From contig OY540813.1 of the NCBI GenBank assembly GCA_961205875.1, positions 31,963,001 to 32,027,000 on the forward strand: a stretch of DNA of 64,000 nt. The letters are read 5' to 3'. This stretch comes from Sialis fuliginosa (taxonomy: Eukaryota; Arthropoda; Insecta; Megaloptera; Sialidae). The translations under genes and the position numbers were made by a program. Under the pieces are notes generated by a model that worked only from the letters and a program-made list of their open reading frames with translations, was not told the DNA's origin and searched no databases. Of the stretch, positions 24,200 to 36,010 are shown piece by piece (the stretch's first letter is position 1; each line of letters opens with the position of its first letter).

Positions 24200-24249
24200 T
24201 TTATACTCATTACTCATGGGCAAAAACCTTGTTGATCAGGGAACGTCCA
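24200..24249 (+). repeat. 50-bp exact direct repeat, right copy
   Basis: Identical to 21502-21551. It also overlaps the left end of a probable element at about 24230-24815, whose ends (AACGTCCATAAACCAGGTAA and the inverse of ACGTGGTTTATTGACG) are inverted. Confidence 0.9.
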
Positions 24250-24815
24250 TAAACCAGGTAATGCTTTTGTCTCTCCTCCCCATATAATGCCATGCAGACA
24301 ATAGTCTTCATATCATATATATTTTAATATAATATAATAGTATTATATACATGTCTATGAGCAGGTGAGTCCAAAACTCGTTCGTTCCATTTTAAAAAAT
24401 AATCGAGATGCAGTGGAATGAATGAGTTTTGGAACTCACCGCCTCATATATAATATAATATATTCCCGTAACTACTTAAATATTATTGAGATTACGACAT
24501 CTGTCTCAAATTTTATTCCTTCTATAAGACTGACGATGATTCTGTAAATCATTCATTCATAATTTCATTAAATTTCTGACGTTTACAAAATTAAGTTATT
24601 ATTTATTATAATATATACTTTTAAAACTATTTCAACATTAAGTAAACATTATAATGAATATTGATTAATAATCGTCCAACAATGTTTTGTTTTTATTCGA
24701 ATGAATGAATGCTACGTAACATTTGAATATGACCCCCCATCCCCTATGTAATGCCATGTAACAATATAACTCTCCCCCCTCCACCCTTTAAAGCGTTACG
24801 TGGTTTATTGACGTG
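24230..24815. mobile_element. Probable inverted-repeat element, ends diverged
   Basis: The left side GAACGTCCATAAACCAGG and right side ACGTGGTTTATTGACG are inverted, with CCATATAATGCCATGCA and TATGTAATGCCATGTAAC further in. Between them lies a hairpin at 24360-24455 (GGTGAGTCCAAAACTCG and its inverse). The edges are approximate. Confidence 0.45.
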
Positions 24816-25068
24816 AAATTAGTGAAGTCAGTAAATTGTAATATTTACATATTCATACAATCTGTTAATTTCTTTTGTTTATTGACCACTAGCTAATGAA
24901 CAACCAAATTACTTTGAATCTTTTTATTTATGTTAGTGGCTTAAGAAAATGTGTTAACTAAATTATATTCATTGATGTGGTTTCCCAATTATATGTTAAA
25001 TAGTTAAAAATATTGAGAATTGTTGCGCAAAACTCAAATTTTGTTTTTCAATTGTTTGTTTCAGAAAA

Positions 25069-28000
25069 ATGATGATCAGAACACCAAGTTCAGTACGATA
25101 TTTCTGTAGAACAGCTGCTTTAAAATGTACTGCTGCTCCGTATGAACAATCTCAACATTTTCACAAAAGCAATTTTGATGTAGAATATACAAAACACCAC
25201 ATACCAATCAGTATGTTTCAAAGAGCATTACTTACTGTTGGCTCAGCAACAGCCTCTATTCTTGATCCTAGAAGAGGAGATATGATTGCTTGCTTAGGAG
25301 AAACTGTTGGCGAACCTGCATCGAGATATATTTTGAGCAAAATGGAAAAATCAGAAGAGGGACAACAAATACTTAAAGAACAACCGAGAATTAATTCTAA
25401 AACTGTTGACTTGGATAAACTAAAAAACATGCCCGAAGGAACTTTAGGAAAATTATACAGTGATTTTTTGATCACTAATGTAAGACTTATAAATATTTTT
25501 TGATTATTAAATTTTTTATTTAAATTATTTGGTTTACAGAATTCTAGTGGTGAGGTTTTCACTTTATTTTAGTATTTTATAAATAATTAAAAAATTATTT
25601 ATATGCATGAACAGGTAATTTTTTAATCATATTGAAGTCTCAACATTCAATAATTTACTAAACAATGAATTTGATTCTTGACAATTCTTTTAAACTCATT
25701 ATATTACACCCAGAAACAAATAATCAATTAAAGATTACTGCAAAACATTGAAATTCATTTACATATTTGGATACTATACTATACAGTGGTACACCAAGAG
25801 GTACACGAAGGTGTTTCAAGGGGTATGCAGCATGCAGCATACTTCTTAATACTTTTTTTTTATTAAATAATTTTGTGTTTTGAACAAAATATTCTGTGTA
25901 ATTGAGATTTTTTACTATTTTTTAAATTTTGTTGAGCGTATTTAATTTTTTACATTTAAAAACAACTTTTCACACTTTTTTTTGCTTCTTTATTTATTTA
26001 AAATTTGTCAGCCACGCACGAATGTTCTCAATAATTTGTTTGCATTGAATGTGTTAATATCATTTCAATAAATGAAAAAAATCGTAGACAAAAAAAAAGG
26101 ATTTTGAAACTGAGGGTTTACGCTCACAAACCTAGCTGCAATTTTTTTCCACTAGGTGCACGCTACCAATGTTGTAAGAAGAACAAGGTATAAGTATCGG
26201 TTTCGTTCACATTGCTGGGATTAAATAATTATTATCAATCACTTAATTATTTCACTCTTTCATACTATCATTATTTATTTGGATGTTTTGCAATCTTATA
26301 ATTTTTTAAATATGTTATTTTTATTTATCAATTTTATTTCAGAAAGTAACTCCTGATTCAAGACCAATGGTACAATTTGTAGATGATGTAAAATTAGCTT
26401 ATGTTATACAGAGATATCGTGAAGTTCATGATCTTATTCATACAATTCTACAAATGCCAACAAACATGTTAGGTAAATATAATTTTTTTTTTAATAGAAA
26501 TGTATCATGTTTGGGTTGTCTACATTAGTAGGACCCAGTAAAAAAATTATCAAATTCATTGGGTTATTTTAAGCTTCCAGGGGGTAAAAAGTGTAAAAAA
26601 AAATTGAGCCAATTGACTTTTTTTGGTCCTTGAAAGTCTATAAGGAATTTATTTAAAAAATAAAACCTACTGGATTTTTTTGGAGAGGGGGGGGTGACAT
26701 TTTATTTCTGCCCTGGGTGTTACCCCCCCACCTAGCGACACCACTGTATGTACCTGACGTTGGCAGAAGTTTTATTATTATTTTGTATGATATTTTGATC
26801 AATTTGTAAAAGCTCATGAGTCATGAACTAAAAACAAAGATTTTAACTGAAAACTTCAATAAGTGAAAAATTCGTACATAAAAAAAAGGATTTTGAAACT
26901 GAGGGTTTACGCTCAAAAACCTAGCTGCAATTTTTTTCCACTCGGTGCACGCTACCAAAGTTGTAAAAAAATGTTGACGCACCTTTTATTGGCCTGTAGC
27001 TTTTTAAGATGTAAATAAAAATATTTTATAAGTAATCTTAAATTAGAAATTCCAAATTCTGTTGTTTTTCGTTAAAAAATTGTTTAGTTTAAATTTTTTT
27101 ATGAAACGTTCATCCCCTTTTTATTTTGCCAAGGACACCAAACTCAATAAGGCTGACTCTGCAAACATGTAGGTTTCATTCCTTCAACAAGCTCAGTATT
27201 CCTCTCTCCGGGGTGGGGGATGATGATTTGTCCTCGATTTATCAACTTTAATTAAATTTTTTTTCTATAGTAGGTACTAACTAAAAGCTAATTAAATTCT
27301 CTACAAAAAAAGTTCTATACATTTTTTTGTCAGATTTGTACTTCATTACTATTTTAACATGAGCTAAGTTGCATGAACTACAATATTTTTAGGCAGGTTT
27401 TCGGAGGGACTACTTGATTAGTATACACACATTATAGCATTTCATTTGAATGTTCATTCCAATATGTGTGTGTTATATTAAAACAAACACATATTGATTG
27501 AGAATTTAATTAGCTTTAATCTATATACATATAATAACATGTCCTGACTGACTGATTCATCATCACTCAGCCAAAACCTGTGGTCCTAGAAACGTGAAAT
27601 TTTAAGGGTGTCTTCCTTTTATAATGTAAACACCCACTAAGAAAGGATTTTTTGATAATCAACCCCTAAGGGGGTAACAGAGGGTGTAAAAGTTTGTATG
27701 GGAAAAAATATTTTTTGGTCGGATTTACTTGAAAAGCGGAGTAAATGGAATTCAAGTGTTATTTGTTAAGTATATAATAATAATAAAGATCAAATTGAAT
27801 TAAGTTAGTTAAATCGTTTTTTTTTTTAATATTAATTAATTTTTTTATTTAAAAAATTTAAAACTGACTTTTCTTTATGAAAAACCGAAAACCGGTTTTT
27901 AAAATTTTATCAGGGTCCTCGGTGCGGCTCGCGAGGATAATTTAAAATTTTTTTATAATAATAAATTTATATTGAAAGTAGTATGACTAAAAAAAAAAAA

Positions 28001-28538
28001 GTCTTCAGTTTTATTTTTCCTATCTAATTCTCTATTTCATAATATATATATTCAATAAAATTAGGAATTCAAATTGGCGCGACAAAAAAAAAAAAAAAGG
28101 TTCTTAGTTTTATATTCTGGCCTGCGGCCCTTCGTAAATGAAATTAATAAATGCGGCCCAGAAGGTTCAAAAGGTTGGACACCTGTGCCCTAGTATTAAT
28201 AAAATATATTTTTATTAACAGGTGAAGTTACTGTTAAATGGGTAGAAGCAATTCAAACAACATTACCGATGTGTGTTGGAGGAGCTCTTTTTGGTCCAAT
28301 TCGATTAAAGCCAAAGTAAAATATTTTATAAATTATTAGTATAATATTTATAAATATTAATACAAATCTATTTTGTAGACATCGCCAGAAATATATTCAA
28401 TACTATTTACCTTGGGCAATAAAAACAGGAAACACCAGTTCTTTTTTGTTGAATGTATATTTTGAGAAACGTTGGGAACAGCATGTAGATGATTTATATA
28501 AAGAATTGAACATTAAACCATTAGTAATACCAAAATAA
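25069..28538 (+). CDS. COQ4: COQ4, ubiquinone biosynthesis protein (mitochondrial)
   Basis: COQ4 works on the matrix side of the mitochondrial inner membrane, where it organises the coenzyme Q synthome and in recent work carries out decarboxylation/hydroxylation of the ring precursor. Exons: 25069-25479, 26343-26472, 28222-28315 and 28379-28538. All are GT/AG, giving 264 residues (human 265). The metal-binding signature HDxxHx11E is intact (His166, Asp167, His170, Glu182). [19 protein letters not shown] is also typical. The N-terminus ([20 protein letters not shown]) is basic and serine-rich, like a mitochondrial targeting peptide. A splice acceptor at 25063-25064 just before the ATG implies a 5' UTR exon further left. 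Introns 1 and 2 share a near-identical ~120-bp repeat. The identity is secure. Confidence 0.96.
26060..26182 (+). repeat. About 120-bp repeat in COQ4 intron 1
   Basis: Nearly identical to 26852-26972 in the next intron, same orientation (core GGATTTTGAAACTGAGGGTT then TACGCTCA). It ends with GGTGCACGCTACCAA. Confidence 0.8.
26852..26972 (+). repeat. About 120-bp repeat in COQ4 intron 2
   Basis: Direct partner of 26060-26182. The two copies flank COQ4 exon 2. Poor terminal symmetry leaves the class of the repeat unknown. Confidence 0.8.
27900..28195. mobile_element. Repeat related to 44258-44460 (GCGGCCC-type)
   Basis: TCCTCGGTGCGGCTCGCGAG at the left and GCGGCCCAGAAGGTTCAAAA then GGTTGGACA at the right match the repeat at 44258-44460. 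Long A-runs lie between. It sits in COQ4 intron 2 just before exon 3. Confidence 0.55.
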
Positions 28539-29052
28539 ATTTATTGACTTAATAACAATACAAAATTTATTATACAATGTAATGTATCTATATGTTCAGT
28601 AGACGTTCTATACTGTGAATTTGTTTGGGCTCAGTACATTCCATACTGTAAAATCTCCACTTTTCTAAAAGCCCCTCCTGTACATCTATGTACAACTGTC
28701 ATTTATGCCACGAAGATTTTATAATTAGTCGAAAAACTAGGAGTAGGTGGTAAACAAGTTTACAATATGCAACAGAGAGGATTTACACTATGGATCTGTT
28801 CACAGTACATACATTTACAGTTGGAACATCTACTGTAGTTTACAATCTTTAGTGGTTTATTTTTAAGTAATATAATTTTATAGAGTCCTGGCTAAATCAT
28901 CTAGCATGGAAGGCCAAAAAAAAAAAAAAAATATAATTTTATAATATATATTTATCAACAATTCATTTTTTTGTATCTTATTACATAATAATTTTATTTA
29001 TTATTTAAACCAGTTCACAAATATTATTTTTATAGTCACATTTTCTGTGTAA
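28539..29052. other. COQ4 3' UTR and downstream intergenic DNA
   Basis: AT-rich, with a poly-A tract near 28917-28931. No gene or clear element is recognised. Confidence 0.4.
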
Positions 29053-29053
29053 T

Positions 29054-29935
29054 TAGGGTTTAAAATCCCGTGGGAATACGGGATTACGCATTCTCACGGG
29101 ATCCCGCACATTTTGGAGACCTGAAAAGGTAAAAATTTTGAAAAAAGTATTGAGGCTGAGATGACTGAATATAAAAGTAGTAGAATATAGTAAATAAATA
29201 CACATATCCCTTGTTCACGGTTATTTAAACACTATAACTCCTGCAAGCGTAGAAGCAGAAAAGGCTTTTTATGCAGCTGGATATATCTGCAGTTTTACAA
29301 GAAGTAGGCTGGAGCACAGAGCTGGGGTACGAAACAATAGACACCATATGTTTTTTTGCTCATATTTTTAGAAAAAGATATCACTTTTTTTATTTTATTG
29401 TAAAGATATTTTGTGGTTTTTTTTTACGTAACTTACCGTATATATACCTACCGGTGTATAAGGCGACCACGTATAAGACAAGGGCCAATTTACACGTAAC
29501 CAAACAGTTAAAAGAATTTGTTTCATGATTTGAAAAAATGGATAATTAAACAAAAAGATAAAAGTTATAAGCATCTTGCCCTTGTACCTAGCATATAAGA
29601 CAACCTCCGATTTATAGGTGTATTTTATAATAATAATATATCAGTAATAATCCTTCCTAATTTTGTTATTGCAAGAAGTAGGTAGGTAATTAAATAACAA
29701 AAGCAAAGTTGCGATTAGTTTATAGTTAATTGCATATATAAATAATATGTGTTTGGAATTTTGTTTATTTGCCGCATAATAGGAAGAGTTTATGTTCGAT
29801 TTGATTAATGAAATATATTAGAAGATTATGGCTTTCTGATTTACCTTTATATAGATTTGAATGAATAATACAAATTTAGAAATTACTGCGGGATCCCGTG
29901 GAAATGGCTGATTTCCTGAAGGAAAATAAAACCCT
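29054..29935 (+). mobile_element. Decayed hAT element with a transposase C-terminal fragment
   Basis: The left end TAGGGTTTAAAATCCCG and right end AATAAAACCCTA are inverted, with flanking 8-mers TGTGTAAT and TGTATAAC (6 of 8 matching). At about 29237-29360 the frame reads TPASVEAEKAFYAAGYICS followed by RSRL, and a neighbouring frame reads ETIDTICFFAHIF. Together these correspond to the hAT dimerisation region near the transposase C-terminus, split by a frame change. Nothing of the catalytic core is visible, so it is dead. Confidence 0.7.
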
Positions 29936-30298
29936 ATGTATAACTATTTACATGAATCAACAGTGAATTAGTATTGGCCATCTAGGAGAACTTACAATAT
30001 AACATTTCAGAGAAATGGGATAGATTATTAATGACCGTTTGAGATGATTACTTGAATTATTTAAATTAAATAAATTTTATAGCTGGTCTATACGTATATA
30101 CGTTATTTTAACTATTTTTTGTTTAGATAATTATATTCAAGTACAAAACAGAGACAACACTTAAATGTCAATATAAAAAAAAATGCTTGCGAGTTCTCCC
30201 AGGTTAAATATTATTTATTAAACAAAATTAATCTTAATACTAGATTTTTAACAAAAATATCTTAATTTTTTAGTGAAAAATGAGAAAATATTTTCATT

Positions 30299-30515
30299 AG
30301 GGTGTGTCAAAAAAATGGACATTAGCCTTGTTATGAAATAAGTTAGTTTATGACCTAAAATAATCTTCACCAAAGGATTACCCTGTAGTTCAATGGGAAA
30401 CGGGACCCCCCTTTGTGGTACCTCTTAAAATAGAACTACAGGGTAATCATTCGGCAAGAATTTATTTTAGGTAATGAGAGCGAAGAAAAAAAATTGCTTT
30501 TTTTTGACACATCCT
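30299..30515. mobile_element. 217-bp miniature element, AGGGTGTGTCAAAA ends
   Basis: AGGGTGTGTCAAAAAAATGG at the left is inverted as TTTTTTTGACACATCCT at the right. Internal blocks CTACAGGGTAATCATTCGGC and CCTCTTAAAATAGAACTA are shared with the longer relative at 52261-53031. It lies just downstream of the HEI10-type gene. Confidence 0.8.
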
Positions 30516-30551
30516 AATTCTCATGTTTATAAAATGAAATATTTTATTTCT

Positions 30552-33500
30552 TTATTGTGCATCTGGAGTGTATTTTGAACGGTCATAGTTACAATTAAAA
30601 GGCGAACCTAATTTAAATGTGAAAACTGGAACAATATTATTAATTTTAATATAATATTGAAAATATTTCCAAATATGAAATCTGATTATAAACAAAATAC
30701 CTGTATTCTGTTCACGTTGAGGTTCTACAAAATTATGTCTTTGCTCGAATGGATGCATTGGAGGAAAACGTCTAGGTATATCATCTAAATTTGAATATCT
30801 CATCTGTTCTTGATATTTGGGAATCTGATCAAATTGTTTCCCAATGTCGTTGAATTTATTGATCATTGGTGGACAAACATTTACATCACCATTTACCATA
30901 TTTGTAGCCAAGTTTGTGTGTTTTATAGCTTCATATCGATTCTTTTAAAAATAAAAGAATATAAAATGATGAATACCCAGGAAAAATAAAATCAATCTAC
31001 GTAGATCAAAATAAATTAACTTTTTCAAAATATCAATCTGCATCAATTACAATAAATCTAATTAGATTTAATTTGAAATACAAATTATAATCATGAAACT
31101 GATGTAATTTAACTTTTGCTAACAGTGTAATTTTACTAAAAATAAAAAATATAAATATGTAAAATATAAAATTTTTAATTATTTTTCTTAATTTTAATCT
31201 ATATAGATCATCGTAGATCAATTAAAAAATTTAAATCTAAATAATTTTTTCCCGGGTATTCATATCATATTAACCTTTACAGGGCCGGCATTTTTTAGTT
31301 CAAAACAGATATCATAGATATAGCTAATTGATGCTATCCAGATGCACTATCACCCCTTCAGCTGATAAAAAAAAGTGGCCAGTCCGGTCGGGAACATTGG
31401 GGATAATATAAAATTTTTTGAAAATGTTATTAGCTTGGTATTTGGGGATTTTTCAGGTCGCTGAACACGATGCATGTCAATATAAATATCATCCACCCTC
31501 ACCCCCAACCCTAAAGGACAAAAAATACTCCCCCACCAGTGCTATCGTAACAATAATATTTATATTAGTGATATAATGAATGTATGATTTTAAACATTCA
31601 CGAATGCGAATACGAATATTAGCATCCGATATTTGCGAATGCAAATATTGACTTTTTTTATTATACCTAAATTTTATTTTTCTTATTTTTTTGCTTTTAG
31701 GGGAGCATTAACCTCCTTCAACATTTTTTTTTGTAAATTTTAATTTGTATTAATTTGATAAGTCCACCTTAAAAAAATATTGCATATTTAATTAACTTTA
31801 ATTTTATAACTTTTTTTTTGGGAGTTGGGGCATGAAATTTTTGTTTGTATTCACTCAAATGAAACTTGGCACAAATACTCTACAAGACAAAAAGCATTTA
31901 AGAAAATCCAACCTCTAAGGGATGGTAGAGTGGGGGATTAATGTTAAATTTTTAAAATTATGATATATTTGTCTACATAACTTTTTATATAGCTAATGAA
32001 TGCTACACACTCAAATGAAGGTCAAAAAAGTGGCTATGCCAGCCCTGTAAGTTTAAATAATAATTTCTTTGATATGGAATGTGTTTTTACCTGCACATTG
32101 TTTAATAATCTTGTTTTATCTGCAACTTCCTGTACTAACTGTTCTATTCTTAATTGATAACTTTGGACATCTTTTTCTAAACCTTAATGAAAATACTTAA
32201 TGTTATGCTTGTTTAATTAAATCAATTAAATCAAACCTTCAACTTTGCGCTGCATTTTTTGTTGTTCTGTTTTAAATTTTGCATTAATGTTTTCGCAATA
32301 GTCATTCATCAATTGTGCACTTTCCATTGCAATTTTATTTAAACTTTCCAAATAATATCTTTCTTGAAGTATTTGATATGACCAAAATGAAAAAGCTCTT
32401 CTTGCAACTTCTATAATTAATTCTGGCCGTAGTCCAGCTAACACCATCTTAAAATTAAAAAGATTTTTACTTCTTACAAAGTCCAGCTCATTTTATTTGT
32501 CTTAAAAACTGAAACTAAACTTTTTTTAACCAAGAAAGCTAGCATTTTTGAATTTTCACCCCGAAAACTATTATGTATGAAAAGTAGCACATTTTCTTTT
32601 TCACCACAAAAACTAGCACATCTGAATTAAACACGAAAAAGAGCAAATTATACACGATGTGAAAAGTAACGCATTGAGGTTTCAACGAAGAAAGCTTTTA
32701 TGTTTGAAAAAATAAAATTTTAACTAATCTATGTAAAAAAAAACTATACATATTTTTTAAGAAGTTATGACAAAATCTATATATATTATAAAATGTTTGT
32801 CTGTCCGTTAGTGCACTTATCACCTGAGAACCACTTATCCAATTTACATGTTTTTTTTTTAATCGTAGATATATTCTTTGCCCAGGTTTTAGTATATATT
32901 TTGTTATGTTAAGTAATATAAGGAATAAGCAGAATAACCGTTAATAATATTGAACAATATAATGTAGATCTTGGCTTACACCCAGAAGCCAAGATCCATA
33001 TCAAGACCACGGCGGAAGCTTCAAGACTAATATAATGTAGTAAAAAACTGCGCAGAATAAAAATATCTAAAATAATTCAATTATATTCTTTTTAAATTTT
33101 AAACAATAATTCTGTAGTTCACGCAAGCGAAGCTGTGGACACAGCTAGTATAATATATTTAATAAAAGAAAGTGTATAATTCCGGTGGCTAAGTTTTCTA
33201 GTCTATCGGATTATTTTGAGATAAATAACTCGGTGTTTATATTTTGTATACATTAGTTTTTTATTATAAATTATAAGATAATACAATTAATAGGTACAAT
33301 TTTTAAGTGAATTGAAAATACTATTGACAATAATTCTTATAATAATTTTATTTTGTCAGCACAACTCATCTCATTTTTATATAATTTTCATTCAACATTG
33401 CTGACTTATAAATTTTTGTTTGATTCAAACAGAAAGTATAATATATTTATAGTAAAAAACTGTAAAAAATCTTTCATGTATTTTCATAGCAATTATCATT

Positions 33501-35439
33501 ATACAGGGTGATTCAGTGCTGTCGTGCCAAACTTAAACAGTAAATTAAGAGACATATTTTAAGAAAAAAACATTATATAATCATGTGTCCGGAAATTTTT
33601 CGTAAGGGGGCTACAGCCCTCCAAAGATTTTATTCAAAATTAGTTTTTATTTAATATCTGGAGACCCCATTGTGCTAAAGTTATAAAATTTGATATAGGG
33701 TTTAGTATTAATAAGTGTTATCGATTTCCAGTATTGAACAATTATAATTTAGATCAGGGCTGTATGGGGCCAGTGGGCTCATCGATTTTTATCTAGTATT
33801 TTTTTGTTGTTTAATTTTTTCCTGAATTAGACATTTGAATAATATTGTATGGCACAAAATACACAAAAATATACTTTGCTCATTTATCATAGGATAAACC
33901 GTTTACGAGAAATTTGGATGCAAAAGAAAGGATGCAGAATTTTACTTAATACGGATGCTTCAAATTACAAAAAATAATTTTATATTCTTGTTCTATGATA
34001 AAAAATAATACAAAAAGATAATAAAAATAAAAATATACCTCCAAAAATTCATCCTTACCAACAAATAGCCATTTTAAGTATCGCTTTCTAGTTATGTTAG
34101 TAAATTACTTGCAACATTAATAGAACTGGCTATAGGTCTAATAGGACACGTATTAGGTGATAAATGTACATGAACTTTTTTCTTACCTTTAATCAAAGAA
34201 CATAAATATAAATTTATTTTGTTTAATTCGAAGCATCCATATTAAGTAAAATTCTGCATGCTTTCTTTTGCATCGTTATTGCTCGTAAACGGTTTATCCT
34301 ATGATAAATGAGCAAAGTATATTTTTGTGTAAATTGAAGAACAAAAAATACTGGATAAAAATCGACAGGCCTCCTGGGCCCATACAACCCTGGTCAAAAT
34401 TACTATTGGTTGTTACTGGATATATATAACACTTATTAATACTAAACCCTGTATCAAATTTCATAACTATGGCACAATAGGTTCTCAAGTTATTAAATAA
34501 AAACTAATTTTGAGTAAAATCTTTAGAGGGCTGTAGCCCCCTCATGACAAATTTCCGGACACATGTTTATATAATGTTTTTTGCTTAAAATATTTTTCTC
34601 GATGTACCGTTCAAGTTTGGCACGACAGTGCTGAATCACCTGTATAATAAGTGAGTTCATAAAATTTCAAATATTTATATTTAAAAAACACTGTATTCCC
34701 CCGTACTGTATAGTATAAGTAATACTTACTCTTACTGTAATAGATGATTTAAAGTATAACGTAATAAAATAAATTTTTGAATACAGGGTGTTTGCGTAAA
34801 CTCAGTGATTGCTATCTTTAATTATTGCGGAGTTAGATCGGTTTTATAGGATTTTATAGCTATAAGTATGTTTTTTATATAAAAGTGATTCATACCTACT
34901 TAAAAAGTTAAATCAAAATGCTTTAGTTATGGAAATAACGGTGATTAAAACATGTAACTTTTTGTTAAATTATGTTTTTTAAACATGTTTATTTTTGTTA
35001 AATTATATTAAACGTGTTAGTTTTTGTTAAGTTATTTTAAATGTTTTAAAACGTGTTAGATTTTAAGATAATATTTATAACGTGTTAGTTTTCGTGATAA
35101 TATTTCAAATGTGTTAATTTTCGTAGGAAGATTGAATAAGATAGTTTCGTAAGAAAATTAAAACCTGCTAGTCTTCGTAACAAGTATCAATATAATGTGA
35201 TAATAATTAAAACTACAAACCGATTTAAAACCTTCAGTTGGATCAACATCTATTCGTAAACAATCATATCTATCATTGAAAGAAGTATTACAAATTGAAC
35301 ATTTTTTACTTTCATTGTTTTCCATTATTTCATTTCCATGTTCGTAACAAAGAACATGAGAACAACTTGTAACCCATGCTGTTTGAGTTATCGTTTTGCG
35401 GCATTTTTTAAAATTACAAATTAGGTTTAAATTTTGCAT
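30552..35439 (-). CDS. CCNB1IP1: HEI10 / CCNB1IP1-type RING E3 ligase (meiotic crossover factor)
   Basis: HEI10 is a RING-finger SUMO/ubiquitin ligase that marks crossover sites on the synaptonemal complex in meiosis. Exons: 35439-35221, 32447-32237, 32182-32091, 30941-30701 and 30625-30552. The frame is kept, giving 278 residues (human 277). The RING is complete: Cys8, Cys13, Cys26, His28, Cys31, His34, Cys47, Cys50, with AWVTSCSHVLCYEHG very close to vertebrate HEI10. Next comes the signature MVLAGLRPELI (about 74-84), then a coiled coil (about 95-185) and a polar tail. The last intron is only 75 nt, a multiple of three without stops, so its retention would add 25 residues. Intron 1 (2.8 kb) holds foldback FB-A copy 2 and two degenerate minisatellite blocks. 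The start lies 571 bp from the divergent GORAB gene. Orthology rests on length, RING and VLAGLRPE. Confidence 0.92.
32505..32720. repeat. Degenerate minisatellite, CGAAAACTAGCACAT-like units
   Basis: Irregular units of roughly 35-45 bp share motifs such as CACCACAAAAACTAGCACAT, GAAAAGTAGCACATTTTC and GAAAAAGAGCAAATT. The same motif in the opposite orientation fills 34920-35175, at the other end of the same intron. Confidence 0.5.
33504..34642 (-). mobile_element. Foldback element FB-A, copy 2 (inverted)
   Basis: Bounded by CAGGGTGATTCAGTGCTGTC and its inverse, flanked by TATA. It runs opposite to the copies at 2034-3209 and 46664-47840 and is slightly shorter, missing a short internal piece near 34328. 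It lies in intron 1 of the HEI10-type gene. Confidence 0.85.
34920..35175. repeat. Degenerate minisatellite, AACGTGTTAGTTTTCGT-like units
   Basis: At least five irregular units of about 40 bp carry AACGTGTTAGTTTTTGTTAA or variants. They are the inverse of the motif at 32505-32720. The block ends just short of the splice donor of exon 1 (35220). Confidence 0.55.
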
Positions 35440-36010
35440 TTTAGTTAGTTATATACCGACCATACAATTTAAATTGACTTATTGGAAATTTCTTAATTAC
35501 AGGTACTTTCAGCACTTTTAAATCAAATTCTTGAATTCTATGACGTTAAAACAGTATGTGCAACCAACAGATGGCATTAGATTCAATATACTTATTACAG
35601 TAACTAGAAACAGAGTACGGTCATAAGTTCACAGTGGTTCACAGCTTTTGATTGGTCGGGCATTGTTATTCTACTTTGTAAATAGTAATAAAAATGACAA
35701 AATTTTTACAAATACTATCGCGCAAAATGTCGATATATGATATTTATTATTCTATGATCGATACATGGTTTATATTTTCAACGAATACCTATCCCTCAAA
35801 ATGTATAAAATATTTAACAGATTATAATATTTATGATTTTGAAGAACCAGTTATGGTCATACTGTAGTTATATGTATTGTAATTTTGTTGTCAAACTTTG
35901 TCAAACTTCAAAACGTGTCAAAACGTTCAAAACAATCCGAGAAGGGAGATGAGCTTCGCTTTTTAAAGATTGCGTTTGATTGTTTTATTCTTAATGACAC
36001 TTTTTGTAAA
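35440..36010. promoter_or_regulatory. Shared upstream region of HEI10-type gene (-) and GORAB (+)
   Basis: The two start codons face away across 571 bp, without repeats or other genes. A bidirectional promoter is the simplest reading of the layout. The GORAB frame is open for about 125 bp before its ATG but has no earlier ATG, so this stretch is probably 5' UTR. Confidence 0.4.

Noticed and set aside
30552-30911. Unspliced 119-codon reading of the last HEI10 exons
   Set aside because: Splicing at 30701/30625 gives the family length and removes an AT-rich insert; kept only as a possible retained-intron form.
35885-36010. N-terminal extension of GORAB
   Set aside because: Frame is open but has no ATG before 36011, and the 36011 start matches the vertebrate N-terminus.
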